This document shows positions 25,151 to 33,621 of a DNA stretch of 64,000 nucleotides, one piece after another. The stretch is from Roseinatronobacter thiooxidans (lineage in GTDB: Bacteria > Pseudomonadota > Alphaproteobacteria > Rhodobacterales > Rhodobacteraceae), in the NCBI RefSeq assembly GCF_001870675.1, contig NZ_MEHT01000001.1, forward strand, positions 294,264 to 358,263, written 5' to 3'. The position numbers and the translations under genes were made by a program. The notes beneath the pieces are model-generated. The model made no database searches. It saw nothing but the letters and a program-made list of their open reading frames with translations, and was not told where the DNA came from. Positions within the stretch are counted from its first letter, which is position 1; the number at the start of each line of letters is the position of its first letter.

Positions 25151-25857
25151 GACCCGGCCACCCGTTTTGCCACCCTGCGCGCCACAAATTCCGACAGCAA
25201 CAGCGCACTCATGGCGATGATGATGGCGATGATCACAAGGCGGCTTGCCGCCGCCTCGCCGCCCGGCACCTGCAAAAACGCGTAGATGGCCGATGGCACG
25301 GTCTGTGTCTGGCCGGGAATGTTCGAGACAAAGGTGATTGTCGCGCCGAATTCGCCCATGGCCTTGGCAAAGGCCAGAATTGCCCCTGCAATCACGCCGG
25401 GCAGGATCAGCGGCAGGGTGATAGTGGCAAAAACCCACGGCTTCGATGCGCCCAGCGTGCTGGCGGCGGCTTCAAGCTTTGGGTCCACAGCCTCGATCGC
25501 CAGTCGGATGGCGCGCACCATCAGGGGAAAGGCCATCACCGCTGCCGCAACTGCCGCCCCTGTCCAGCGAAAAGACAGCACAATCCCGAACCACGCGTCC
25601 AGATAGTACCCGATACTGCCGCGCCGCCCGAAAGTCACAAGCAACAGATACCCTGTCACCACGGGCGGCAGAATCAGCGGCAGATGCACGATCCCGTTCA
25701 GAACCTGCTTGCCCCAGAAATCCCACCGCGCCAAAGCATAGGCCACGAAAATACCCAGCGGCAGGCTGACCAGCGTGGCCCAGAAGGACACGCGGATCGA
25801 CAGCCGCACGGCCTGCCATTCTGCGGGGCCAAGCCAGTTTGCCCAGTCGCCCCCCAT
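25147..25857 (-). CDS. modB: Molybdate ABC transporter permease
   Basis: A 236-residue inner-membrane permease with about five helices. The EAA loop (AAASTLGASKPWVFATITLPLILPGVIAG) contacts ModC. The LPLILPPVVTGYLLL and VTFGRRGSIG segments are typical of ModB. The start overlaps the modA stop (TGATG). The longer upstream frame overlaps modA and is not real. Confidence 0.93.
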   Translation of the reverse strand: MGGDWANWLGPAEWQAVRLSIRVSFWATLVSLPLGIFVAYALARWDFWGKQVLNGIVHLPLILPPVVTGYLLLVTFGRRGSIGYYLDAWFGIVLSFRWTGAAVAAAVMAFPLMVRAIRLAIEAVDPKLEAAASTLGASKPWVFATITLPLILPGVIAGAILAFAKAMGEFGATITFVSNIPGQTQTVPSAIYAFLQVPGGEAAASRLVIIAIIIAMSALLLSEFVARRVAKRVAGS

Positions 25858-26633
25858 CAATCCAGCACGCTGAACCCATATGCATGCCAGATGGCGCGGG
25901 CCGTGTCCGAAGACAGAAATTCCAGAAACTCTTGTGCGACAGGGCTGGTTGACTGCGCTGTAATGGCGGCGGGATAGGTGATTGCAGGATGGCTGCCTTC
26001 GGGAAAGGTGCCGATAACGCTGACAGTGTCTGCAACCGCCGCATCTGTGGCGAAAACGATGCCAAAGGGGGCTTCGTTCTGGGCGACAAAGGCCAGTGCT
26101 GCGCGCACATTGTCGGCTTGGGCAACCTGCGGGGCGACATTGTCCCACAGCCCCAGCGACGTCAGCGCCGCCTTGCCATAGACGCCCGCTGGCACCGCAT
26201 CGACCAGCGCCATGGCAAGGCGCGCATCCCCGACCATACCTGCCAGATCCAGTGTTTCATCCAGTGTTACAGGGGCCACATCGGTGCCATGGGCGATCAG
26301 CACAAGTGTATTGCCCAGAATATCGCGCCGCGTGCCCGCGCGCAGATCACCCGAGGTTTCGACCGCATCCATCCAGTCTGTGCTGGCCGATATGAAAATA
26401 TCCGCAGGTGCGCCATGCTGGATCTGGCGCGCGAGTGCGGAAGACCCCGCAAAGGACATGGTGGCCTGATGGCCTGTCTGTTCTGACCATGCATGTGCCA
26501 GTGTGGTCGCGGCGTTTGTCAGGCTTGCCGTGGCAAAGACAGTGACCTGTTCAGCCTGCGCAGTGACAGGCGCCATAAGGCCGAAAGCGGCAAGTATCAG
26601 GGCGGTTGGCCTGCATGGAAAGGGCAACGGCAT
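25857..26633 (-). CDS. modA: Molybdate ABC transporter substrate-binding protein
   Basis: A 258-residue periplasmic binding protein with a signal peptide ending VTAQAEQ. The ligand-binding segments are FATASLTNAATTLA, FAGSSALARQIQHGAPADIF (Ser residues that contact molybdate) and NTLVLIA. An AGGGGAAG site is about 7 bases before the ATG at 26633. It is the first gene of modABC plus the TauE-like transporter. Confidence 0.93.
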   Translation of the reverse strand: MPLPFPCRPTALILAAFGLMAPVTAQAEQVTVFATASLTNAATTLAHAWSEQTGHQATMSFAGSSALARQIQHGAPADIFISASTDWMDAVETSGDLRAGTRRDILGNTLVLIAHGTDVAPVTLDETLDLAGMVGDARLAMALVDAVPAGVYGKAALTSLGLWDNVAPQVAQADNVRAALAFVAQNEAPFGIVFATDAAVADTVSVIGTFPEGSHPAITYPAAITAQSTSPVAQEFLEFLSSDTARAIWHAYGFSVLD

Positions 26634-26747
26634 AAGGCTTCCCCTTGGGTTGTGTCGCAAAATATATCGCAGGAACGATGCCGGTTAGGCAAGCGATATT
26701 TTTTGCGGGGAATATCCCTTTTCGGGCCTGCCTGTGGGATGGGTGTG

Positions 26748-26785
26748 CCGCCTTTTCGAGAGCGTTCCGCCTTTTCGAGAGCGTT
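26748..26785. repeat. Perfect 19-bp tandem duplication upstream of modA
   Basis: The unit CCGCCTTTTCGAGAGCGTT occurs at 26748-26766 and again immediately at 26767-26785 without mismatch. It lies 115-152 bp upstream of the modA start, within reach of promoter control. Confidence 0.85.
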
Positions 26786-26986
26786 TTGAATATTCGCGCC
26801 AGCGCGACAGGGTTAAGGCGAGGGAAAAGAAAATGTGAGAATGCGGCGCTGTTGATACATCTGATCTGATTGTCGCGATAAAATCCCGTTTGACACACGG
26901 GTTTTTGGAAAACCGGCATAAGGCCCGTTCTTTGCATCGCTGGATACTGGAAATATTAACGGTGCTGACTGATATTCAAACAATCA

Positions 26987-27020
26987 GACACCGCCTATGG
27001 ATTATCTCATAGGCGGTGTC
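26987..27020. terminator. Perfect 13-bp inverted repeat, likely terminator of the NYN gene
   Basis: GACACCGCCTATG (26987-26999) pairs exactly with CATAGGCGGTGTC (27008-27020) around an 8-base loop. It lies 94 bp past the leftward NYN-domain gene. The following minus-strand sequence is T-rich but has no long T run. Confidence 0.55.
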
Positions 27021-27113
27021 ATACTTAATTCTGATCATACCAGACAAGGGCGATATATTTTTAATGTTTTTCTGATACCTGATCTGGTTATGGGGTAATA
27101 TCTGGCAAGCTTT

Positions 27114-27728
27114 TCAACTTTCTTGGTGTTCGAAACTTTTGGGTGGCGCGGGTGTGTCAGATGCCTGCTTGGTCAACCATGCGTCACCCTGAGGGTCCGC
27201 GCGCATAGGTTGGCCAAGCACTTCTCGCAGTTCATCCAGCTCTATGAAATTGTCAGCCTGTCGGCGCAAGTCATCCCCGATCATCGGGTTCGGCCCCCGC
27301 ACAGTGGAAACGACAGAGACACGAACACCCTGTTTTTGAAGGCTTTTAACCAAGGGCTGATAATCGCCATCCCCAGAGAATAGGACCGCGTGATCCAGCC
27401 TTGGCGCAAGTTCCATAGCATCAACTGCAATCTCGATTGATATGTTTCCTTTAATTTTCCGCCTGCCTTTGCTGTCGGTGTATTCTTTCGCGGTTTTGGT
27501 GACCATATTATAGCCATTATAACTCAGCCAGTCGATAAGCGGGCGAACAGGCGTGAATTCTTCTATTTCCGTGATCGATGTATAATATGAGGCTCGCAGT
27601 AGCCTTCCTCTGCGTGCAAATTCAGCTCTCAAGCGTTTATAATCGATGTCAAACCCCAGATTTCGACTGGTTCCGTATAGATTTACACCATCGATAAAAA
27701 GCGCGAGGCGCTCATCTTTGTAAAACAT
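27114..27728 (-). CDS. NYN-domain (LabA/DUF88-type) putative ribonuclease
   Basis: A 204-residue protein whose first 160 residues form a NYN/PIN-like nuclease domain. The metal-binding acidic residues are in LALFIDGVNLYG and VLFSGDGDYQPLV, with further acids in ISIEIAVDAMELA and IGDDLRRQADNFIEL. It matches LabA-like proteins. The C-terminal tail is polar and probably disordered. Its base composition is noticeably more AT-rich than the neighbouring genes, a weak hint of separate origin. It is divergent from pstS. Confidence 0.85.
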   Translation of the reverse strand: MFYKDERLALFIDGVNLYGTSRNLGFDIDYKRLRAEFARRGRLLRASYYTSITEIEEFTPVRPLIDWLSYNGYNMVTKTAKEYTDSKGRRKIKGNISIEIAVDAMELAPRLDHAVLFSGDGDYQPLVKSLQKQGVRVSVVSTVRGPNPMIGDDLRRQADNFIELDELREVLGQPMRADPQGDAWLTKQASDTPAPPKSFEHQES

Positions 27729-28185
27729 GAATATCCCCTTTGGTCGCGCAGTGTCTTTCCGTGTCTTCTCTCGGACGCAACATGCTCATGCGCAGCCCTA
27801 GTTTCCCTGTGAAAGCGCTGCATGGCAATGGGGAATTAACAGTCTTTATGGTTGGTGGCGGAACAAAATATTCCGACATCATTCATTATCGTGGAATAGA
27901 AGCAAAAGTTAAATTCTGGCACGATCGCGCAGTGCTTTTGGTGTGGCGCCATGCAGTTGGGCGCATGCCCCAAGAAATGCCCGCCTTGTGGGCAGGGCAT
28001 TGGCGCGGTGCTGTCGCACCCTTTGCGCGGATGGGGCGCGGGTACGGTGTGCTAGGCCTATTTTAGCAAATTTATCCGACCTTCATAGAGCTGTTACAAT
28101 TGGTGCCTATGCGTTGCCCAGCGTGCTGCGGTTTGTGTTGGCGCGTTTTACGAAATTGAAGTCACACAATGTGACAGGAGATGAC
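27729..28185. other. Intergenic region carrying the pstS control sequences
   Basis: About 457 bp between the NYN gene and pstS. The only clear features are the candidate Pho box (28080-28097) and a short inverted repeat GTCACA-CAA-TGTGAC (28161-28175) just before the pstS ribosome site. A frame at 27740-28066 has no family resemblance or ribosome site and is not called. Confidence 0.6.
28080..28097 (+). promoter_or_regulatory. Candidate Pho box of pstS
   Basis: CCTTCAT, four bases, CTGTTAC. Each half matches the PhoB repeat CTGTCAT at five of seven positions with the correct 4-base spacing. It lies 89 bp before the pstS start, which suits a PhoB-activated promoter. Confidence 0.55.
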
Positions 28186-29145
28186 ATGACACGTTTTTCG
28201 CTTCTGCTTGCCACGAGTGCGCTGGCCCTGACAGGTGCCGCAAATGCCCAGAGCATTGACCCCAACCTGCCATCATACGAGGCTGTCTCGGGTGTATCGG
28301 GCAACCTGACTTCGATCGGGTCTGATACATTGAACAACCTGATGACATTGTGGTCCGAAGGGTTCCGCGCCTTCTATCCGAATGTTGCAGTTCAGATTCA
28401 GGGCGCTGGTTCGGGCACTGCCCCACCCGCACTGGTTGAAGGCACTGCCCAGTTCGGCCCGATGTCGCGCGCGATGCGCGGATCAGAGATTGAAGAATTC
28501 GAAGCACGTTACGGCTATGCGCCCATCCCAATGCGCGGCGCGATCGACGCGATTGGCGTGTTTGTCCACCGCGACAACCCTGTAACTTGCGTATCGCTGC
28601 AAGAAATTGATGCCATCTTCTCGTCCACCCGTGCAGGTGGTGCAGATGCTGCCATCACGACATGGGGTGAAGTTGGTGCAGAAGGTGAATGGGCAGATCG
28701 TCCCATCGCCATGTATGGCCGCAACTCGGCTTCGGGCACCTATGGCTACTTCAAGGATGTGGCCCTGTTCGGTGGCGATTATAGCCCCGAAGTGCGTGAA
28801 CAGCCCGGTTCCTCGACCGTGATTCAGGGTGTTGCAGCCGATCTGGGTGGCATTGGCTACTCTGGCGTGGGCTATGGCACAGCAGATGTGCGCGCATTGG
28901 AAATCCGCGGTGAAGATGGCAATTGCTACTCCACCGAAGATGCGCCCGAAGGCACCTATCCAGTCGCACGTTTCCTGTATGTTTACATGAACGTAGACCC
29001 CAATGCAGAGCTGGAGCCGCTGCGCGCTGAATTCGTGCGCTATGTCTACAGCCAGGAAGGGCAGGCCGATGTTGTGCGCGCGGGTTTCTTCCCTGTCACA
29101 GCACGCGTTGCCGATCTGGATCTGGAAGCTTTCGGCCTGAAGTAA
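28186..29145 (+). CDS. pstS: Phosphate ABC transporter substrate-binding protein
   Basis: A 319-residue periplasmic phosphate-binding protein with signal peptide MTRFSLLLATSALALTGAAN ending AQS. Phosphate-contact segments are SIGSDTLNNLM, QGAGSGTAPPALVEG and GRNSASGTYGYF (Ser/Thr/Arg). AGGAG precedes the ATG at 28186; the longer upstream frame is not supported. It is the first gene of pstSCAB-phoRUB. A strong hairpin terminator between it and pstC suggests that PstS is made in excess over the permease, as is usual for binding proteins. Confidence 0.93.
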   Translation: MTRFSLLLATSALALTGAANAQSIDPNLPSYEAVSGVSGNLTSIGSDTLNNLMTLWSEGFRAFYPNVAVQIQGAGSGTAPPALVEGTAQFGPMSRAMRGSEIEEFEARYGYAPIPMRGAIDAIGVFVHRDNPVTCVSLQEIDAIFSSTRAGGADAAITTWGEVGAEGEWADRPIAMYGRNSASGTYGYFKDVALFGGDYSPEVREQPGSSTVIQGVAADLGGIGYSGVGYGTADVRALEIRGEDGNCYSTEDAPEGTYPVARFLYVYMNVDPNAELEPLRAEFVRYVYSQEGQADVVRAGFFPVTARVADLDLEAFGLK

Positions 29146-29160
29146 GGTCTTGATCTTCAC

Positions 29161-29195
29161 GGGTGGGGCGGCGTTTGCCGCCCCACCCTATTTTT
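29161..29195 (+). terminator. Intrinsic terminator/attenuator between pstS and pstC
   Basis: A perfect 12-bp stem (29161-29172 with 29177-29188), GTTT loop and TATTTTT tail. It lies directly after pstS, so partial readthrough would set the PstS to permease ratio. Confidence 0.85.
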
Positions 29196-29220
29196 GGTTT
29201 CAAAGTGACGGACAGGCAAC

Positions 29221-31842
29221 ATGAGCGATATGGCCCCCACCACCAGCGAGCGTGGCGCGGCGGCGCGAAAGCGGCGCATGACCACCCGAACCAGCGTGGT
29301 TCTTGGCGAAAAACTGGCAGGTGGCATCATTACTGTTGGCGGCCTGATGGTGATTGTGGCGGTTCTGGGGATCATGGTGTTCCTGTTCCGCGTGGTCATG
29401 CCCTTGATGGCGGGCGGCGAAATGCATGGCAATGTGCGCCATCAGCTTAGCATGCCCGCACCTGTCGCATGGGTGAATGGCGATGAATTCCAGACACTTG
29501 GGATTGTCGCAGATACAAGCGGCAATGTGCTGACCTATCACATTCCGACAGGGACAGAAGTTACCCGCACCACGCTGGATTTTGACGGGGCCGAAGTGAC
29601 ATCCGTTGCTGGCACGTTGGAGCGTGACCGCGTAGCCTTCGGGTTTGATGACGGGTCCGTACGCTTTGCCACGCTGGGCTTTGAAAGCAGGGCCACCGCG
29701 CGCAATCGCCTGCCCTCTGGCCTGATCCAGATTGACGCGCGCGACCGGATGCTGGACGGGTTCGTTTACACCGAAGTCGGCACCGGCGATTTCCGCACCA
29801 ATTCCAGCATTGTCGAGTTGCGCTCGGTCGAGCAGGTGTCGGATGCCCCGATTGTTGCGCTGGATTACCGCATTGGCGGCACGGCAGAGCGCCCGATCAT
29901 CGTGTTCGCCACGGTTGATGCAGCGGGCCAAGTGCGGGTCAGCCGCTCTCGTGTGCAGATCAATATGATGACGGGCGACGAGACGGTCACCACCACAACC
30001 ACAGACCTGCCGTCGCTGGGCGTCGAGGCGGGCGAACAGGTGACGGGTTTGCTGATGTCGGGCAGTGCGGACCGCATCATCATTTCATCCGATAGCGGCT
30101 ATGTTTACCGCTATGATTTGCGCAATATCGACGCGCCGGTATTGGCAGAACGTATCCGTGTGGCAGATGATGGTGTGGGTGTAACCGCGCTGACCTTTCT
30201 GACCGCGGAAGATGCGCTTGTTGTTGGCACGGATGACGGCGGCGTGGCGGTCTGGTTCCGGTTGCAGACTGGCACCACCGCCACCACGGACGGGCGCGAG
30301 ATGGTGCGCGCACGCACACATGCGCCCATGCCTGCTGCCGTGATTGACGTGTCGGAATCCCAACGCTCGAAAGAGTTTGTGGCCACTGACATCGATGGCA
30401 ATGTGTGGGTCTATCACTCTACCTCGGATCAGGTTTTGTTCCGGCTGGCACGGTCCGGGGCCACGAATGAACAGGCGCAGGGCATGCTGTTTCCCCGCGC
30501 CGATGGTGTGATGGTCGTCAATGACACAGGCGAATTCGAAGCGTGGCAATACACCCAGAAACACCCCGAAGTCACGCTGCGCGTGTTGTTCGGGCGCATC
30601 TGGTATGAAGGGTATGGCCAGCCGGAATTCATCTGGCAATCCACCGCCGGAACCGATTTGTCAGAACCGAAATATTCGCTTGTGCCGCTGATTTTCGGCA
30701 CGATCAAGGCGGCCACCTATGCGATGCTGTTTGCCGTGCCCATCGCGCTGATGGCGGCGATCTATACATCGGAATTTGTGGACAGCCGTGTACGCGGCAC
30801 TGTCAAACCGATGATGGAGATGATGGAATCACTGCCCACGGTTGTGCTGGGCTTCATTGCGGCGCTTGTGCTGGCCCCTTTGGTGGAAGAATGGATAGGC
30901 GCGGTTTTGCTGGGCTTTTTCGCGCTGCCCATGGGGCTGATGATCGGGGCGTTCGCATGGCAAGCCCTGCCTGCAAATATGGCGCTGAAATATGACGGGT
31001 TCCCGAAATTTGTGCTGATGGGTCTGTCCATTCTGGTAACAGCATGGGTCGCGGCCAGCTTGGGTGCCAGTTTCGAGCGCGTCTTGTTCTATGGCGATTT
31101 CAAGGGCTGGACGACCGGGCGCATTGGCACGGGTACACCGTTCATGTTCCTGATCCTGCTGCCGCTGTCCTATCTGGTTGTCGGCTGGGCGTTCCGGAAG
31201 CTGTATGGCCACCATTGGCGCGCCTTGATTGGCGGGATGGCGCGGTCGCGCGCGGGTCTGTTCGATGCGGGGCGCTGGGTGTCGATGTTGCTGGGGGCGA
31301 TGCTGCTCTCCTATGCGTTTGCATCTTTCCTGACGCTTATCGGCTATGACCCGCGCGGCAGTTTCATCGACAGTTACCAGCAACGCAACGCGCTGGTGGT
31401 GGGGTTCATCATGGCTTTTGCCGTGATCCCCAACATCTACACGCTGGCCGAAGATGCGCTGAACTCGGTTCCCGGCCACCTGCGCGCGGCATCGCTGGCC
31501 TGCGGGGCAACACCGTGGCAAACCGCGCGTTGGGTGGTGCTGCCCACGGCGGCATCGGGCGTATTCTCGGCAGTGATGATGGGCATGGGCCGCGCGGTGG
31601 GCGAGACGATGATCGTAGTCATGGCGGCGGGCAACACGCCGATCATGGAATGGAACATCTTTTCCGGCCTGCGCACGCTATCGGCCAATATCGCCATTGA
31701 ATTGCCCGAAGCGGTGAAAGACGGCACCAATTACCGCGTGCTGTTCTTGGCGGCGCTGACGCTGTTCATCATGACCTTTGTCATCAATACCGGCGCGGAG
31801 TTGATCCGCCAGCGCTTTCGCAAGCGCGCTTTCAATCTGTAA
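29221..31842 (+). CDS. pstC: Phosphate ABC transporter permease PstC with large propeller-like insertion
   Basis: An 873-residue protein, far longer than the usual ~300-residue PstC. A first membrane helix (about 35-60) is followed by a long soluble region (about 75-450) of repeated beta segments resembling WD40/quinoprotein propeller blades, for example VTSVAGTLERDRVAFGFDDG, IIISSDSGYVYRYDLRN, ALTFLTAEDALVVGTDDG and EFVATDIDGNVWVYHS. The permease core (about 480-870) has GTIKAATYAMLFAVPIALMA and the EAA loop AASLACGATPWQTARWVVLP. The inserted domain should be periplasmic. Similar enlarged PstC proteins are known in some proteobacteria; the propeller call is by eye. Confidence 0.9.
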   Translation: MSDMAPTTSERGAAARKRRMTTRTSVVLGEKLAGGIITVGGLMVIVAVLGIMVFLFRVVMPLMAGGEMHGNVRHQLSMPAPVAWVNGDEFQTLGIVADTSGNVLTYHIPTGTEVTRTTLDFDGAEVTSVAGTLERDRVAFGFDDGSVRFATLGFESRATARNRLPSGLIQIDARDRMLDGFVYTEVGTGDFRTNSSIVELRSVEQVSDAPIVALDYRIGGTAERPIIVFATVDAAGQVRVSRSRVQINMMTGDETVTTTTTDLPSLGVEAGEQVTGLLMSGSADRIIISSDSGYVYRYDLRNIDAPVLAERIRVADDGVGVTALTFLTAEDALVVGTDDGGVAVWFRLQTGTTATTDGREMVRARTHAPMPAAVIDVSESQRSKEFVATDIDGNVWVYHSTSDQVLFRLARSGATNEQAQGMLFPRADGVMVVNDTGEFEAWQYTQKHPEVTLRVLFGRIWYEGYGQPEFIWQSTAGTDLSEPKYSLVPLIFGTIKAATYAMLFAVPIALMAAIYTSEFVDSRVRGTVKPMMEMMESLPTVVLGFIAALVLAPLVEEWIGAVLLGFFALPMGLMIGAFAWQALPANMALKYDGFPKFVLMGLSILVTAWVAASLGASFERVLFYGDFKGWTTGRIGTGTPFMFLILLPLSYLVVGWAFRKLYGHHWRALIGGMARSRAGLFDAGRWVSMLLGAMLLSYAFASFLTLIGYDPRGSFIDSYQQRNALVVGFIMAFAVIPNIYTLAEDALNSVPGHLRAASLACGATPWQTARWVVLPTAASGVFSAVMMGMGRAVGETMIVVMAAGNTPIMEWNIFSGLRTLSANIAIELPEAVKDGTNYRVLFLAALTLFIMTFVINTGAELIRQRFRKRAFNL

Positions 31843-31863
31843 ATCTTGGGCTTGGGGACAGAT

Positions 31864-33612
31864 ATGACCAGCTTGAACGAACAAATGCCGCCCGCCTCTG
31901 GCGCTGCCGGTGCTGCTGGGGTTGCGGCGAAAGACGCTGTGAAGGGGCGGCGGGTGCGCCGCTTCTCGGCGGATTTGTCAGCGGCGGGCGAGCCTGCGCT
32001 TTGGGGCTTTGGTGGCGCGCTGGCGCTGGGGATCATCCTGATCGCAGGGTTTCTGATGATGGTGCTGTATAATGGTGCCACAACATTCTGGCCCAAGCCG
32101 ATTGATCGGGTTGAATTGACCGATGGCACTGTCATTGCAGGGGTTGAACGGCGCGGCACGATCTTCCGCCCCGACATGCCGCGCCTGACAGATGAGCAGC
32201 GCGCAGTGGTCGAGGAAAATGACGGATTTGCCTATCGCACCCTGTACCAGACGGCGAATTTCGACCTGTATGGCGACGATTTCCAATGGGTCGCAGATTT
32301 TGAAACCGCCACTGTCACCCAGCCCGAAGATTTCTATTATTTCGAGCGTCAGGTTTGGGGCGTGTTCGTGGGCCGGATTGCAGGCTTGCAGGTGGCCGGT
32401 CAGCAGATGGACTATGACGCCGCCACCTTCCGCCGCGAACAGGAAGCCGCGCGCGAACGCTTCCGCGAAATACGCCGGATTGAACGCAGCGAGATTGGCC
32501 GCCTGAACAATCTGATCGAACGCGAACGCCTGAACCAGCGCCGCGCGGTGTTGCGCCAAGGCGAAGAGGCTGCCGCTGCCGAGATTGCCGCCTCGCAAGA
32601 GCGCATTGCCGAATTGCAGGCTGAATTTCAGGTCTTGCAAGCCCGCGTGAATGAAATTCGCGCAGTTGACCGCAGCTACCGCGTAACCTTGGAAGAAGTC
32701 GGCGGTCGCACGATCGAGCCGGAAATGAGCCAGATCGTGCGCTATTTCCCTGCCAATACAGTGGGTGTGCTTGACAAGCTGGGCATCTATTTCTCGCGCT
32801 GGTGGGAATTTGTTTCGACCGAACCGCGCGAGGCCAACACCCAGGGCGGTGTGCTGCCTGCGATCTTTGGCACAGTCGCCATGACGCTGCTGATGGTGGT
32901 TTTTGTGGCCCCGTTCGGCGTGATCACCGCCCTTTACCTGCGCGAATATGCCAAACAGGGGCGCGTCACTTCGATTGTTCGTATCTCCGTCAACAATCTG
33001 GCCGGTGTGCCTAGTATTGTTTACGGCGTCTTCGGTCTGGGCTTTTTCGCCTATACAATGGGCGGCACGATTGACCAGTTATTCTACCCCGAAAGCCTGC
33101 CCAACCCGACATTCGGCAAGGGCGGCATCCTGTGGGCCTCACTGACGCTGGCGTTGCTGACGGTGCCGGTGGTGATTGTGGCAACCGAAGAAGCGCTTGC
33201 CGCTGTGCCGCGCTCCATGCGCGAAGGGTCGCTGGCTTGTGGCGCGTCAAAATGGCAGACCATCCGCTATGTGGTGCTGCCCAAGGCGCTGCCGGGCATT
33301 ATGACAGGCATGATTCTGGCCATGGCGCGGGGCGCGGGCGAAGTGGCGCCGCTGATGCTGGTGGGTGTGGTGAAACTGGCCCCTGCCTTGCCGATTGACG
33401 CCTTCTACCCCTTCATCCACCTTGATCGCAGCTTCATGCATCTGGGCTTTCATATCTTCGATGTGGGCTTCCAGTCGCGCAACTCGGAAGCGGGCAAGCC
33501 GATGGTTTTTGTCACCACGCTGCTGCTGTTGACATTGATTGTCGCTATGAACGCAACTGCCATCATCGTCCGCAACCGCCTGAAGCGCAAATACGCAACT
33601 GGCCAGTTCTAA
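31864..33612 (+). CDS. pstA: Phosphate ABC transporter permease PstA with coiled-coil insertion
   Basis: A 582-residue permease, about twice the usual length. After the first helix (about 45-70) comes a periplasmic region of about 250 residues with a long charged coiled coil (about 180-270: REQEAARERFREIRRIERSE, ERIAELQAEFQVLQARVNEI). The permease core (about 330-575) has GVLPAIFGTVAMTLLMV, NNLAGVPSIVYGVFGLG and the EAA loop EGSLACGASKWQTIRYVVLP. The start at 31864 follows a GGGGACAG site. It pairs with the enlarged PstC encoded just upstream. Confidence 0.92.
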   Translation: MTSLNEQMPPASGAAGAAGVAAKDAVKGRRVRRFSADLSAAGEPALWGFGGALALGIILIAGFLMMVLYNGATTFWPKPIDRVELTDGTVIAGVERRGTIFRPDMPRLTDEQRAVVEENDGFAYRTLYQTANFDLYGDDFQWVADFETATVTQPEDFYYFERQVWGVFVGRIAGLQVAGQQMDYDAATFRREQEAARERFREIRRIERSEIGRLNNLIERERLNQRRAVLRQGEEAAAAEIAASQERIAELQAEFQVLQARVNEIRAVDRSYRVTLEEVGGRTIEPEMSQIVRYFPANTVGVLDKLGIYFSRWWEFVSTEPREANTQGGVLPAIFGTVAMTLLMVVFVAPFGVITALYLREYAKQGRVTSIVRISVNNLAGVPSIVYGVFGLGFFAYTMGGTIDQLFYPESLPNPTFGKGGILWASLTLALLTVPVVIVATEEALAAVPRSMREGSLACGASKWQTIRYVVLPKALPGIMTGMILAMARGAGEVAPLMLVGVVKLAPALPIDAFYPFIHLDRSFMHLGFHIFDVGFQSRNSEAGKPMVFVTTLLLLTLIVAMNATAIIVRNRLKRKYATGQF

Positions 33613-33621
33613 GAGAGCATC

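Larger units (their letters stand above)
26634..27113. other. Intergenic region upstream of modA with repeats and hairpins
   Basis: About 480 bp, AT-richer than its surroundings. It contains an inverted pair AAAATATATCGC/GCGATATTTTTT at 26659-26704 (22-base spacer) near the modA promoter, a perfect 19-bp tandem repeat at 26748-26785, a small rightward terminator-like hairpin with a five-T tract at 26885-26906, and a perfect 13-bp inverted repeat at 26987-27020. No credible protein-coding frame exists. Confidence 0.7.

Noticed and set aside
26659..26704. ModE-binding site upstream of modA
   Set aside because: The arms resemble half-sites but are separated by 22 bases rather than about 6, so I describe the repeat without naming it a ModE box.
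26885..26906. Terminator of a hidden rightward small RNA
   Set aside because: The 5-bp stem with five Ts is terminator-like, but no promoter upstream could be supported, so no RNA gene is called.
27740..28066. Possible 108-codon gene before pstS
   Set aside because: No ribosome site, no family resemblance, and it occupies the pstS promoter region.
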